Part shown: piece after piece, positions 12,220-24,994 of the stretch
Layout of the letters: each line of letters opens with the position of its first letter
How positions within the stretch are numbered: position 1 is the stretch's first letter
From: Tetrahymena thermophila SB210
Lineage: Eukaryota; Ciliophora; Oligohymenophorea; Hymenostomatida; Tetrahymenidae
Length of the DNA stretch: 64,000 nt
Direction: 5' to 3'
NCBI RefSeq assembly: GCF_000189635.1
Contig: NW_002476381.1
Coordinates: 1-64,000, forward strand
The notes under the pieces: model-generated
Seen by the model: only the letters and a program-made list of their open reading frames with translations
Told to the model about the DNA's origin: nothing
Databases searched by the model: none
Translations under genes and position numbers: made by a program

Positions 12220-13181
12220 ATGTCTTCAACTCAAAAAGAGCAAACCTAAGTATCTGAAATTCCTAATAGCCCTTAAAAAGAGGCTTCTAAAAAAACAAAG
12301 GATTTAGAAAATATTATAAAATAGTATTTACTTAAATTTATTAAGATTAGTAATTGCTCAAAGACTTCTCAATGCAAACATGATGATGGGTGCATTTTGA
12401 ATGTTATTGTTAAAACAATTAAAGGACTTATTCTTGGATTCTCTGCCAAGACAGCATTGAATTTAGTAGGTCTTCTATTGAATTTTAAGAAAATTATGAA
12501 GAATCCTCTTAGCATTTTCAGTATTTTTAATGATTCAGTCAGATTTGGATGCTTCCCTGGCGTTTTCAACCTGGTCATGTAGTCTACTCTCTGCTTATTG
12601 AGGAGACAAGGATGCAATTAAACCCTACAATACTTTTTGAGTGGCTTTTTAGCTGGCTTCCTTTCTCTTGCCACACGCTAGAAAAATAATAGGTCAGTTT
12701 GGGGTATTTTCCTTCTTTCAAGAGGACTTGAATGCTTCTATCATTCCATGGCTAACAAGTAAATTTTGATAAAAAATTATATTGAAATTGACCCAAAAAA
12801 TTTAAAATTAGAATACAAATCTTATAATTATTGACAAAATTATATATATATCTGTTTCTTATAATTATATATATTCTATTTAATTAAATATTTTTCATAA
12901 TGTGAAACAGGGGAATCATCAAGAAAAGAAATATAGATTATACAATACTATTTAGTGTTTTGATGGTCTTCGTAGGAGGCATAGGATATGCTTATGAGCC
13001 ATTATGTCTTCCTCCAGGAATCAATAAATTTTATAGACTCGTAACATGTGAAGATGATACAGACTTAACTTTCAGAAAATGTTGGATAGAAATTAGAAAC
13101 AAAAAGCTTTCATAGTACGGAATAGCTCCTTAAAACCCACTTGAAGCTCTACTCTTACAAAAGAAGAGCAGAAAGCATTGA
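12220..13181 (+). CDS. TMEM135-like (Tim17-family-related) multi-pass membrane protein
   Basis: Two exons, 12220-12758 and 12911-13181, with a phase-2 intron of 152 nt; 269 aa. After a polar N-terminus comes a Cys-containing segment CKHDDGC, then helical segments (TIKGLILGFSAKTALNLVG, YFLSGFLAGFLSLATR, TILFSVLMVFVGGIGYAYEP). The Cys/His motif followed by Gly-rich helices resembles TMEM135/PMP24-type proteins, peroxisomal or mitochondrial membrane proteins linked to lipid handling and organelle dynamics. The call rests on pattern resemblance, so a more distant Tim17/22/23-like relative is possible. Antisense and third-frame open frames over 12369-12617 are shadows. The gene stands alone between spacers of 4.3 and 2.6 kb. 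Confidence 0.7.
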
Positions 13182-15780
13182 GTTAAATAAAATGAAACAA
13201 TTAAAGAACAAATAAAAATAAGCAAATAACAAATAAATAAATAATTGATAATAAATTAGAAAGAAATGTTTAAATACCAAACCAATAATTAATTGCAAAG
13301 CAAGCAAGCAGTTAGTAAAAAAAGCAAACTACTCAACAAAATTCTTATATAAAAAATGATAAAAAATATATATATATAATTAATTATAAATATATTTATT
13401 TTAAGTACTTCAATTTCCAATACTTCTTGTATTTTTTATACTTAATATTTCTTTTATTAAGTAGATTAAATCATTTATCAATTCAAAAAATCTTTTATAT
13501 TTATTAACAAAGTTATTTCATTGGTATTAGTATAATTAATTTATTAACAAATTTACTAACTTAATTAATTATCAAATCTAAAAGTTAAAATTTGTCCACC
13601 CACAAATTTTATTAATTTGATTATTTTAAAACTAAAGCTATAAATAGTCCAGCCAACCAAGGTAAATAAATACTAGATATTTCTCAACAAATATTTAACA
13701 CTCAATACAGACAGTATTTATCAAAATTTATTATTATAGAACAATAAAAAATAAAATTTTCCTAATAATTAGCTAAAGAGAAACACAATTGATTAAAGCA
13801 GTAAAAGATTTTAAATAAAACAAATAATTTATTTCAAAAGGGTTTTAGCATTTAATAAAATTTTATATAAAAACAGCAATAAATAAATAAATTACCTTTT
13901 TTAATAAAAGAAAAAAATATTTTAAATATAATTTACTGATAATTAGATAAATGATTACCTAATTAATTAATTTATAAATAGTAATTAAATAAAAAAATCA
14001 TAAATATAAATTTGCCTATTTTATTGCTTTCATTTTAAATTAAAAAATCAAAAATTTTAATAGATATTAAAAAAAATAGTTCTACTAAAAAGCTATTTAT
14101 TTATAAAATCATTATTCTTATATTAAAAATTTTACTTTTTATTACAATTACTATTTCAATAAAATTTAAAAATTCTTAAAGTTTAAACAATTTTATTATA
14201 ATAAAAAATAAACTATTTTGTAAGAAAATATATTTATTAAAATGAATTCGATATAAAAAATAATAGAATAATGTTAAATAAAATTATTACTAACCTTAAA
14301 ATATGTTTAAAATCTATAATGGTAAAAATATTTTTACTTATATTTAAATGTAATAATTATTAAATAGATTATTAACTAAATTATTTAAATTTGTTTGTTT
14401 GCTTGTTCGATTAAATGATTAATTTAATTTTTATCATAATATTTAAAAGCTATAAAGTTACTAAATAAATAAATATGCTAGAATAGTGTTTACATAATTA
14501 ATTCTATTAATTAAACATAATTGACTAATAGATTTAAATACACTTCAGTAACAAAATACAATAAATAAAGTAGTTATTATTTTTCCTTTTATCATTTTTT
14601 GAGTATGTGAAATTTGAAAATATTTGCTTTTCTTGTTAATATAAAAACTTGATACAATAGAATATTTTCATTTTATAAAATGTAAAATGCTAATATTTAA
14701 TTTTTAATTTAAATTGTAAATTTTAGTATTCTTATAATAAAAGAATTTAACCATATATTTATTAATAAAAACAATTTCGCATATTAAAGTAAATAATTAA
14801 TTTCAAAATATTTTGATTTTATTATAGTTTTTCCTGCATTTAAAATATCAACAACCTTAAATGATGGTATTATGATAAAAGGTTTACGAAAATTTATCAA
14901 AATATAAAAAGTTTATTCAGTTTCTTACTAATAATTAATAAAATATTTTTAACAAATACTTTCTAATTAATACACATTAACATTTTTTTAATGTTATGAA
15001 ATCAATGTATTTATTTGTTTATTGTTTTCTTTATTTGCCTCTTTTAATAACAGAAAAGTAATTAATGATGAGATCATTTTTGTCATTTGCAGTAATATTT
15101 TAATTAAGAATCTGCATGTTTACAGACAGAATATGGTTAAATAATGAAACATAAAAGTGAGGTCAAGTAAAACTTTAAAATAATTCCGAATTAAGTAAGT
15201 AATCCATAAATATAATTTAGAGGGATAAAGAGTTACAAAGTAATTTGCTAAATAATTTTAATATGTGGCAAAAATTAGATAGATTAAAATCTAATTTCAA
15301 TACTAAGTTTAAATGATGAAAGGTTTATTTAATTTTTATTCCTTTTTGTAGAGAATACATGTGCTAATTCATAAAATAGATGGCAGATAATACGATAATA
15401 ATAGCCAACAATTAAAAAGAAAAGTAAATTATATTGCAACTTAAATTTAAAAAAACAAAATTTACCACAAATAAATCAAAAAATGAGTAAAAAATTTGCT
15501 TTGATACACTTACAATTAAATAAAAATCATGTACGTCATTTTCATTACTTTTTCTTTTATTTATTTTCAGAATTATTAATAGAAATAAAAGTAAGTAAGT
15601 AAAAATCTTTCTTCATTCACTATTTGCTTTTTGATTTAATTGATTTGATCAAATTTTACTTTGGATACTTGATCATTCATTCATTAGCAATCCTGCTAGT
15701 AAATAAAAAGGGAAAAGATAAGTTATTAAGCAATTTAATTATTTAAATTAATTAGAAACAACAACACTTTTAATAAAGTA
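13182..15780. other. AT-rich spacer
   Basis: No supported gene or RNA. Composition is uniformly AT-rich with simple TAAA/AAAT runs. The last 100 bp is the likely leader of the glycosidase gene. Confidence 0.5.
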
Positions 15781-18043
15781 ATGAGAGTCTAAATGAAATT
15801 AGTTCTTTTAATCAGTCTTACAATTTGCTTGTCTTATTGCGAATTGAATGTTAAGGTTGATCCTAAAACAACTTTATTCGTTGATTAATTCAATAGAACT
15901 CGTGTTTATCACGGATTAAATGTTGTTTACAAAGTCTTCCCCTTTTATCCTCCCAACAATACATTTGATCCTTTAAACTCTTTTGTAGAAAAGGATGCCA
16001 GAGATCTTCGCAATTGGGGTTTCAATTCTATCCGTTTGTTTATGGCATGGGAAGCATTTGAGCCTGTAAGACAATAATACAATTACACTTATTTAGGAGA
16101 ACTTTAAAAAATCGTTGAACTTTGTTAATAATACAACATTTCAGTCTTCTTAGATGCACATCAAGATGTCTACAATAGATTCTTTTGTGGAGAAGGTATG
16201 CCCGATTGGACTATTATGGATAACACCAACAAAACTTTCCCCTATCCACTACCTAAGAATTTCTTAAGAAGAGATGATCAAGGATATCCTCTTATAGAAG
16301 GTAAAAATTAATTTAAATGATACACTTGTTACTTCTAACACTATTTCGATTTATATTATTTTATTTTTTTGATACTTGATATTCACAAAAATCTATTTTA
16401 ACTTACATTAACCTATTTATTATATTACTAATTAATACAAAAATCAATTAACCAACCAACAATCTTCATCCAAACTTTAAATCAAAATTTAACTGTATTT
16501 AAAACAAAATTTTAATTTTCTGAATCTCAAATAAGAATTAAAAATATTTTATCATTTTTATTATTATTTAAAGTTCATCAATTTTAATAGATATTATTTA
16601 ATATTTTATTTGAGATCATAAAATATTGAAAATATTTTTAAATAAAAAATAAATAAATAGATTGCCTTAAGGTTGGTTTCTCAACTTACTATTTAACTAA
16701 AGATGGCAGCTAATAAGGAGAAAATTTATTCTTGAACTATCAAGGTTTAGCTGACGACTTTGCAAATATGTGGGGTGAAGTTGCAAAATACTTCTCAAAG
16801 CTTACTCATTTGACTAACTTCTTAGGTTATGAAATCATCAATGAACCTTTCGGTGTTTCACCTTGGAACCACTTCCTTGATTGGATATGGCCTGGAAGAG
16901 GTAACAACAAATACATGTTACCTTTCTATTAAAAGGTAGCCGATAAAATTTGGGCAAATCACCCTGACTCCATGGTCTTCTACGAACCTACAGTTGTTGA
17001 TTATTTAAGTGGTGGTTTCAGCCATAACTTAGGCCATCCTGAAAAGGAAGTCCTCTCTTACCATGTTTACTGTATGGCTGTGAACCCAGTTGGTGATCCC
17101 TTCTCTAGAATACTTTGCGATATTTTAGACTCCATTTTTATTGGTGGTAAGGAAAAAAATGTCCAAAAGATCCATGTTGGAGGTTTCTTAACTGAATTCG
17201 GTGCTCTCTCTAACTCTACTAAATCTGCTGAAGAATTAGATTACCTTTTAGATAAGGCTGACAATCACTTAAGAAGTTGGGCTTACTGGTAATACAAAGG
17301 TAATCTTTTTTCAAATATTATTTTTAACATTTTTAAAATTTAAAAATCATTTAAAACAGAAAATAAATTCCTCTAAATCTTTAAATTATTTGATTTTTTA
17401 AAAAAATTTTCTATTCTTGTTAACTTTATAGAAAAGATATACAAAATTTAATAAAAATTGATAAAAATTAAGCGTAAGAATAATCTCATGACCTATTTGA
17501 TAGAAATAAAATAATAATAAGAAAATATTTTCAATAATTAAAATTTTAAAATATCAACTTAAATTTTATTATTAACATTTAAATAAAAAATATTTTTGAT
17601 GAGAAAAATATTAAATAAATTTATTTAAAAATTTTAAATATCTTAATGCTAATATTTGAATGTTATTTTATAAATTAAAAGGATACGCTGACTTTACTAC
17701 TGCTGCTGGTCCTGGCTCTGAAGGTTTCTACACTGAAGATGGGTAATTATAAAGCAATAAAGTTAAGCATTTATCTCGTCCTTATGCTTAAGCAATTTGT
17801 GGTGAAGTTCAAAAGAGTAAATTTAATAGTAATAAGGTCACTTACGAATTGATTTATGTTAGTGGTACTTGCAGCGAGTAAACTGAAATTTATTTGAGCA
17901 CTGAATACTGGTTCACAAACTTGAAATTTGAAAAGAAGGAAAACATCAAAGAGATTATTCCTAATGCTTAACTTCCTGGATACTTTACAATTATTGCATC
18001 AGAACCTAATAAAAAGGTTCATTTGATTGTTAAAAATAATTGA
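15781..18043 (+). CDS. Endoglycoceramidase-like glycoside hydrolase, GH5 family, secreted
   Basis: Three exons, 15781-16300, 16661-17299 and 17682-18043, phase-1 introns of 360 and 382 nt; 506 aa. A hydrophobic N-terminus (MKLVLLISLTICLSYC from a second ATG at 15793) is a good signal peptide, so either ATG may be used. Family hallmarks are in order: GLNVVYKVFPFYPP, LRNWGFNSIRLFMAWEAFEP, FLDAHQDVYNRFFCGEGMP, GYEIINEPFG (acid/base Glu about 235), and GGFLTEFGA (nucleophile Glu about 352). A C-terminal beta-rich domain follows. Such enzymes cut the bond between oligosaccharide and ceramide in glycosphingolipids. A secreted or lysosomal digestive role fits a bacterivorous ciliate but is inference. 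Several N-x-S/T sites are present. Confidence 0.9.
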
Positions 18044-18400
18044 ATAGTTTTTCTTATATGACATCACTAAAGTTAAGACTATGCCCTAAAAAGGAATTAA
18101 CAAAATAATAAATAAATGAATGAATAGATAATATAATAAATAAATAAAAGAATAATTATACCTCCTTGTTTATCAAATAACTAATATATGTGGATTTGCA
18201 ATGATTATTATTTTTGTAAATTTAAATACACCAATATTAATATGTGTGTTCACTTCTCAATAAAAAATTTAAAACCAAATTTTAATCATTAATCTAAATT
18301 ACAAAAAAAAAAATTTTTTCATAAAAGAAAAAATATAAATATAAATTTTCATAAAAGAAATAATTAAAATAAACAATAAATAAATAAATTTGCAAATAAA
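18044..18400. other. Short intergenic spacer
   Basis: 357 bp, AT-rich, serving as 3' flank of the glycosidase and leader of the next gene. A direct repeat of TTTTCATAAAAGAAA occurs at about 18317 and 18347. Confidence 0.5.
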
Positions 18401-21400
18401 ATGAAAAATCATACTTCATTTTTTATCTTCATTTTAGCAATTTTTGGTAAATAATTTAAAAATAAAATTTTATTTTATTTTATTTGTTGAAAATAGATTT
18501 GTTTTATATTGCACTCGCAGGATATAGTAGCGGCCAAGAGTAAGAGTATCAGCAAGTCTATTGCTAGCTTTATAAGCAATTCAAAGAATTTGAATTTTAT
18601 AATTAGATTTACCTTTTGAGTAAATAATATAATCATGCTTAATTATTGGGTTAGGATGCTCAAATAGATATCAAAGCTTAACAGAAATGCTTAGAAGCAT
18701 TAGATAAATCCATTATTGATATTAGCTACGCCAAATAAATAATTTTTGAATAAGATGGGCTAATTATTTTATTCTTAAAAAATGATGAAGGATCACATTT
18801 AGAAAAATAAGTCTTATGTAAATAGTTTAGTTTTTTAATTATGCTTTGAAGAGAATTTATCTTCAATTTATTTAATGTCAACCAAAAAATTAAATAATCC
18901 TAGACCATGTAGAAAAAACAGAGTTACAATTAATTAAATTTAGAATAATATTTACAATTCTATCTTACTACTTTATCATTTGATTTATTAATTTTTTACC
19001 TTAATAAAAATTTAATTCTTAATTTTTTATTAAAGCTTTCATGATTACTCATCATTCTATGCATTCAAATACCTAATCTTAACCATATAAACATTTGATA
19101 TTACAATCCAAAATTTCTGTGAAAGAATTACTAGAGCAATTTTTTTTTAATTAAATTGATCTTGCTAACTTCTAACAAAAATATCAAATTTCAGCAAATC
19201 ATATAAACGAAAGTAACATAATTTTGTTTTTCACCTTGATGGAAAAATATTTTTGCTAAAACGACTTTAAGTTGGTTGCATGTAAGTAAATACAAAATAT
19301 TTTCAAATTTTTTGATCATATCGATAAAAATTTGTAGATATTTAACCAAGTTGAAATTATTGATATTACAAAAAAATAAACTCATATAAAATTATTAAGA
19401 CATTTAAGAAGCTTAAAAAAATTTTCTAATAAAGATTTATTTCATTGTAAAAATTATCAAAATTGGCTTTGTGTATAATGTGATGATGGATATAGATTGT
19501 AAAATCATATATGTTTTCCAGACAATAACAACAACAATAATAATAACAACAACAACAACAATAATAATAATAATAATAATAACAACAACAACAATAATAA
19601 TAACAACAACAACAATAATAATAACAACAACAATAATAATAACAACAACAATAATAATAACAATAACAATAATAATAATAATAATAATTCAAACTCTAAT
19701 AACTCTGGTAATAATGGAAATAGCAACTAAAATAGTAATAATAATGGAAATACAGGGAATTAAAATCAGTAAATAGTTTGTGGTTAGTTTTGCTTGAAAT
19801 GTACTAGTTCAACTATTTGCATTTAGTGTGAAGATTAATATTTTTTAAATAATAATATGTGCTCACAATCTCTTCCTATTTCTGGAAGGTTTAGTCCTGA
19901 ATAAACTAAAGCAACTAAAGAATCAGCTTAACAAGCTAATACAGCCTTATTGGCATCTTCATCAACAGCACAATTGCTAACTAGTTTTTCGAATCCAAAT
20001 AGTTAGATGCTAATGTAAATGCTAGCTATTCAAAAAGTTTACTTTTTATTACTAGTAAATGTGCCTCTTCCAGATATTTTATATAATTTCATTCTGGGGT
20101 TATCAGGTATATAAATAAATAATTTAATTAATTTCTTAATCTATCAAATAAAATCCATAAAAAAAATTTTATTTGAAAACTTACTCACAAATCTTAATTT
20201 ACTTACCAAAAGTTTTGAGAGATTGAGAAATTCTTGAAGTCCTAGAAATTTTACCTTATAGTTATATTTTTTTGGATTAATTTTTACTTTACTTTTTTAT
20301 TAAAAAAGGTTCTTCGCCAGTGTCTTAAATACAGAAGATTAATTTCTTAGAAGAGATTGAAAGTTTGTATAATTAAGATAAGAATGTAACTATTGGTGAC
20401 TAATTTTAGAAATAAAAAATATCTTCTAGTATTTTGATTAGTAGTGGTGGAGCGCTCTTTTTATTTCTATTTTTACTGCTCATTTTATTCATATTCTTTC
20501 TATTAATCAAATGGACTAAAACTAGTTATATCGCTGTAAAAATATTTGATAAGCTTGCTTCAGGTTTGATAGTTTAATTTAACTAGCTTCTCATTCTAAT
20601 TATTTCGTTTGGGATATTCATGTAGCTGAAGGAGTTTTTTTCAGGAAACCATATTAATAATTTAGGTTTAAAAATATTTTTTGTTATTTTATTATTAGCA
20701 GTATTAGCGAGCATATGCTACACTCAAATCAAAATATCATAAAAGAATTATTTTTCTTCTAAAATAATTTATAACAGCTAGTAAGATCTCTAAAAAGAAA
20801 TTATTAAGATTTTAGATCAAGATAAGGATTAAAATAAACTGTCCTAGGTGAAAATCATCACCTTTTTAAGAGAAAGAATATAGAATGATTGCTTGAAGGA
20901 AGTTACAATTTAAAGAATATACATGAACATATATTTGGCTCATGAAGCTATAATAATACCATTTATCATAGTTATGTTCAGCTAGTATTTCTACTTGTAA
21001 ATCATATTCATCACATTTACATAGATACTTTTAGCTATGATCACCATTTATTTGAGGCCATTTTACTAAACAATCGATAATCTATTTTTTATTATTGATT
21101 AACTGTTGTGGGGATTCACTTTCTTTATTTTCACAATCTTAAGTTTCATAATTAATAATTTAGAGAGCTAAATAGTTCAACAAACTATCTCTTCTCAAAA
21201 TATAAAAGTTCTAGATGCGCTGAGTGTATTGCTTATTGTTTAGTTGATTCTAATTTAGATTCTTAATCCTCTGGTTTCTTTTATTAAGATTGGAATGGAC
21301 TTATATTACATTATTTAGTCCTATATAAAATAAAGAAAAGCTAAAAATGAACCACAAGCTGAATTAATAAACACTTCAATACAAAGTATGCAAAAAGCTA

Positions 21401-21411
21401 TCTATAATTGA
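18401..21411 (+). CDS. Cys-rich polytopic membrane protein with poly-Asn tract
   Basis: Four exons, 18401-18446, 18521-18817, 19036-20106 and 20309-21411, all introns phase 1; 838 aa. It has an N-terminal signal sequence (MKNHTSFFIFILAIFG). A polar extracellular region follows, with a Cys module (CxxxxxxxxC-x2-C at about 252-275), 55 consecutive Asn (278-332) and a second module CGQFCLKCTSSTICIQCEDQY (about 363-385). Roughly seven hydrophobic segments lie from about residue 518 to near 800. This layout (signal peptide, small C-x2-C repeats, multi-pass C-terminus) is common in large ciliate surface-protein families of unknown function. A sensor, adhesion or transport role is possible but not shown. 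The short first exon carries only the signal peptide. Standard-code frames over the Asn tract (poly-Ile, poly-Tyr, poly-Leu) are shadows. Confidence 0.82.
19524..19688 (+). repeat. AAY trinucleotide tract encoding 55 Asn
   Basis: Uninterrupted AAT/AAC codons, alternating in small blocks, lie inside exon 3 of the Cys-rich membrane protein gene and sit between its two Cys modules. A tract of this purity should vary in length between strains. The mixture of AAC and AAT shows selection or drift at codon level rather than a single pure microsatellite. Confidence 0.95.
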
Positions 21412-22192
21412 CATATTTAAATTCTAACAAATAAAATTTTATTTTAAATGATAACAAATTCTATAATAAATACTATTTTATATTTATAATTAATGTAACA
21501 AAATTTATCAATTTGCTTTTAAATCTCTTAAAGTTTCTTTCTTATATTTTCTTTATATTTTAAATTATTTTATTAATTTCTAATTAAATTTTAATATTTT
21601 ATTAATTACTAAACAAATTAAAAATAAATAATTTTATTCATAAACCAAATCAAATGTTTGTTTTTTATTCTTTCATTTTTTTATTTATTTTAAAATAAAA
21701 TTTAAATTATTGAATCTTTTTATTTAGATTTTTTATTAAAAATTTTCTTTACAAAATACAATGTGTTCTTAAACATTAATTATAGATATCATCAATCAAT
21801 TACATAAATTAAATACTTTTTCATATATATAGGGATGAATTTTATTTCTCCTTAAATCTCTATTTAAATATAAGAATGGTTGAGGTATCTTTTACAAAAA
21901 ATCTAGTTAAAATACATTAATAGAGGTTAATTTGTCTAATAAAATCTTCCTTTTTTGCAAATATTTTTGACAAACGTTCTTTCATATATATGTAAGTAAT
22001 ATTTTACTTTAGGAATGAAAAATTTTAAGGTGTATCTATCTATGTATAAGAAGATTGATTATTCGACTATAAAAAAAATAAAAAAATTTTATTTTAAAAA
22101 TCTTAAAAAAATACTAACAAACATGAATGAAACAAAAAAAATTTGCAATTTTATTAATTAGTACAGTTTTTGATTTTAACTAAGATTATGCT
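21412..22192. other. Convergent intergenic spacer
   Basis: AT-rich 3' flanks of the convergent membrane-protein gene (plus) and aldo/keto reductase gene (minus). No coding signal. Confidence 0.5.
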
Positions 22193-23080
22193 TCAATCAA
22201 AATATGGAATTCCTTTGAAGAAATACTCATAATGCTAGACATCTACTACACGTGTTTTAGAATCTAACTTTTGAAGTTATTCAATATCGCTTTGATCTAA
22301 TTTCAACTGAAGTGATTGGAAGTTTTCTTTAAGTCTTGATGGCTTTTCAGTCTTTGGAATGACGATTATGCCTCTTGATAGCAAGAATTAAAGCAAAACC
22401 TAAGCAATAGGAACTTTGTGTTTCTCAGCCACTTTTTTGATAGTTTCATTATTGATTATGCTATCATATTTTGCCATAGGACTGTAAGCCATAACTTACA
22501 TTTGTAATTTTTGGCAAAATTCAACTAATCTTTTTTATTAGTTAAAAACATGCAATTCTATTTAGTTAACGACTGGTTTAACATTTGCATATGATAATAA
22601 ATCAATCAAACTTTAAGTGTTAAAGTTAGATACACCCAAAGATTTGACCAATCCTTTATTATAAACTGCCTCTAATTCTTACCACTGAACATGGACAGGT
22701 TTGTGATTGATCTAGAAATTTTCTCCAGGAGGAGCAAAAGTCCAATGCAAAAGCAATAAATCTACGTACTCAACTTAAAGATCTTGCAGACATCCTTTCA
22801 CAGCTTCTTCAGTGTTTTGTTGTTTGAAAGGAAGAATCTTTGTGACAATAAAAATATCAGATCTTTTGTACTTGCCTTCGCTAAAAATTTCTTAGAGAGC
22901 TTCACCTATCATTTTTTCATTTTAGTAAATTTTTGATGTATCAATAAGTCTGTATCCATCATCTAAAGCAGTTCTAATGAGAGTAGTCATAATATCCTTA
23001 TTTTTGGATTCATAAGTACCAAGGCCAAAGACAGGCATCATCTATCCACTTAAAAGCTTAACAGTGTTTGATTGAATCAT
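22193..23080 (-). CDS. Aldo/keto reductase
   Basis: Single exon, 295 aa, start codon at 23080-23078, TGA stop. NAD(P)H-dependent reductase fold with the family order MPVFGLGTYES, DDGYRLIDTSKIYQNE, IFIVTKILPF, VDLLLLHWT, KGLVKSLGVSNF, NQIELHVF, MAYSPMA and VIPKTEKPSRLKENF. The catalytic tetrad is complete by position: Asp47, Tyr52, Lys81, His112. Length is slightly shorter than typical animal AKR1 enzymes and close to microbial and plant types. The substrate (an aldehyde or ketone, such as a lipid-derived carbonyl) is not predictable. No introns and no near partner gene on the same strand. Confidence 0.93.
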
Positions 23081-24052
23081 TTTATTTTTTTGATAAGTAA
23101 TTAAATTTATTGTTTATTTATATTTTAATTACAAATTTCTTAGCAATTATTTTAGCAGTTTTTAAATGAAAGAATGAAGAGTTTCAAATGAAAAATCAAA
23201 TTTAGTGTTACATTATTTAATCACAAAATTAAAACATAAAATCAATTAAATTATTGAATCAAATTTTAAACTGATGAATTCTAATATTCTTTAATTGTTC
23301 TTTATTTTTTCTGTATTATTATAAAACTTAATCAAATTTGTTTTTTTACCCAAAGTTACTCACTTTATTTCTTAAATTAAAAAGATTAATTTTTATTTAT
23401 ATTCATTTACAACATAATTTATATAATTATTCTTTAGACAAATTTAATAATTCTATTATCTACTTTCCTTTATTATTTTATTTGTCATATCAAGTAAAAA
23501 GTGAATAAATATCAATCAATTAAACTGAAATATTCAGATAAAACTTTTAAAATAAATCAAAGAATATTTTAAAATTTAAACAATTTTTAACATTTTAAAC
23601 TAAAATAAAAAATTATCTAGTAATATTCCTAAATTCGCTGTAAAATAGATTAATTAAATAAATAAATAATTTTTTTAATTTAGTCGAAAAAGCCTACTTT
23701 AATTATTTTTTGAAATTAAAATTTTACTATAAATGTTCAACTGTTAGTTAATTAAGTCCATCATTATTCATATTTAGTTATTACTAATTTTTTCTGGTTT
23801 TATCAAAAATTTTTATTATTGAATATTAATTAATAGAGACTTTAATTTATAAGAATTTAAATTTTATAATTCAAAAATCACTAAAAAATAATTAATAATT
23901 AGTAATATTTTTAAGACAATTAATTTGTTTTAAATAAAGAAAAAAAATGATTTCGAAAATTATTTTCTAAAAATAAAGCAATTAAAAATCAATAAATAAT
24001 ATATTATTTATGATGTATTTATATCTCCTTTTATTTTATTAAAATTACTAAG

Positions 24053-24382
24053 ATGGAAATATTCTTTCAAATTTTTTGTAAAGAAATTAAATAATATCAA
24101 ATGAATTGCTTATAAAAAACATTTTTCATTAATTTGAGTGAAACAGAAAACAAATTAGATATTGAAACTAAAAAAATGCTTATCGGTGAATTAAAAACCA
24201 ACTACACTTTAAAGTGCAAATCTATCATTAATTTATATTTAGAATAGATTATTATTTAATAATATAGTTTTAAAAATGATTATTTTTTGACTGTTAATTA
24301 ATAATCTTTTGAAATTTTTTTTGTTAAAGAAATATTATATAAACAATTTACTCTATTAAACTTGATCGAAATAATATTATGA
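24053..24382 (+). CDS. Possible 109-aa ORF, unknown
   Basis: ATG to TGA without introns. The middle part (SETENKLDIETKKMLIGELK and neighbours) has more GC and a more balanced residue mix than flanking spacer, as coding exons here do. The ends are Ile/Phe/Leu-rich, as expected of random AT-rich DNA. No family recognised. It may be a small gene, one exon of an unresolved gene, or chance. Confidence 0.3.
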
Positions 24383-24432
24383 CTCTAATTAACAAACATA
24401 TTAAATATTGGATTCAATTAAAGATTTTATAA

Positions 24433-24576
24433 TGCAGTTAGATATGGGAATCGAAAGTTTCTATTTCATGAAAATTAATAGAATTTTAAGAAATGATATA
24501 AACTAACCTATACTTTTTATTCAACTTCCATTCATATTGATTACATCTATACTTTCGATTCCCATCTCTAAATGCA
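24433..24576. repeat. Inverted repeat with 26-nt arms
   Basis: TGCAGTTAGATATGGGAATC at the start of the left arm (24433-24458) is matched in reverse complement by the right arm 24551-24576, with only two mismatches over 26 positions and a 92-nt loop. The arms include GGGAATCGAAAGT, unusually GC-rich for this spacer. Such a structure could form a hairpin RNA or a protein-binding palindrome. It is not part of a recognisable transposon. Confidence 0.75.
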
Positions 24577-24994
24577 GCCTTTCATTCTTTCATTGATTCA
24601 TAATTTAAGTTTATTTTTTGTTTGAATTGAAAAATTTTTAAACTTCCATTTTTATTTAAAGATGATTAAAAATCATCAGTAAAAATAATATAGAAAAACA
24701 AAGCAAAGCTTATTTACTTGTAACTAATAATTTAGAATATTTAATTTGTAGAAAAATCAATTTTAATTTTATTAAGAAAGTTATTTAATTGCTGGAGACA
24801 CTTTATATCAAATTTATCTATATTCCAAATAAAACATCTGATTAAAATAGATAAATTAAATCAACATTCTTCAGAATTTATAAAATTTAAAAGATACTTT
24901 AATAAAAAAATAGTAATTAGCTTTTAAAAGAAAATTTAGATTGAATTTTAATATAAAAATTAATTAAAAAATTAAATTTAAAAAACATAAATAA

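Larger units (their letters stand above)
23081..24994. other. Divergent spacer with an inverted repeat and a doubtful small ORF
   Basis: 1.9 kb between the divergently transcribed reductase and hydrolase genes, mostly AT-rich. It holds a 12-bp palindrome CACTTTAAAGTG at 24205-24216, an open frame at 24053-24382, and an inverted repeat at 24433-24576; the last two are described separately. Confidence 0.5.

Noticed and set aside
12369-12617. Minus-strand 82-codon frame
   Set aside because: Antisense shadow of the TMEM135-like gene.
19426-19776. Poly-Ile, poly-Tyr and poly-Leu frames
   Set aside because: Other-frame readings of the AAY tract; the true frame gives Asn and joins the Cys modules.
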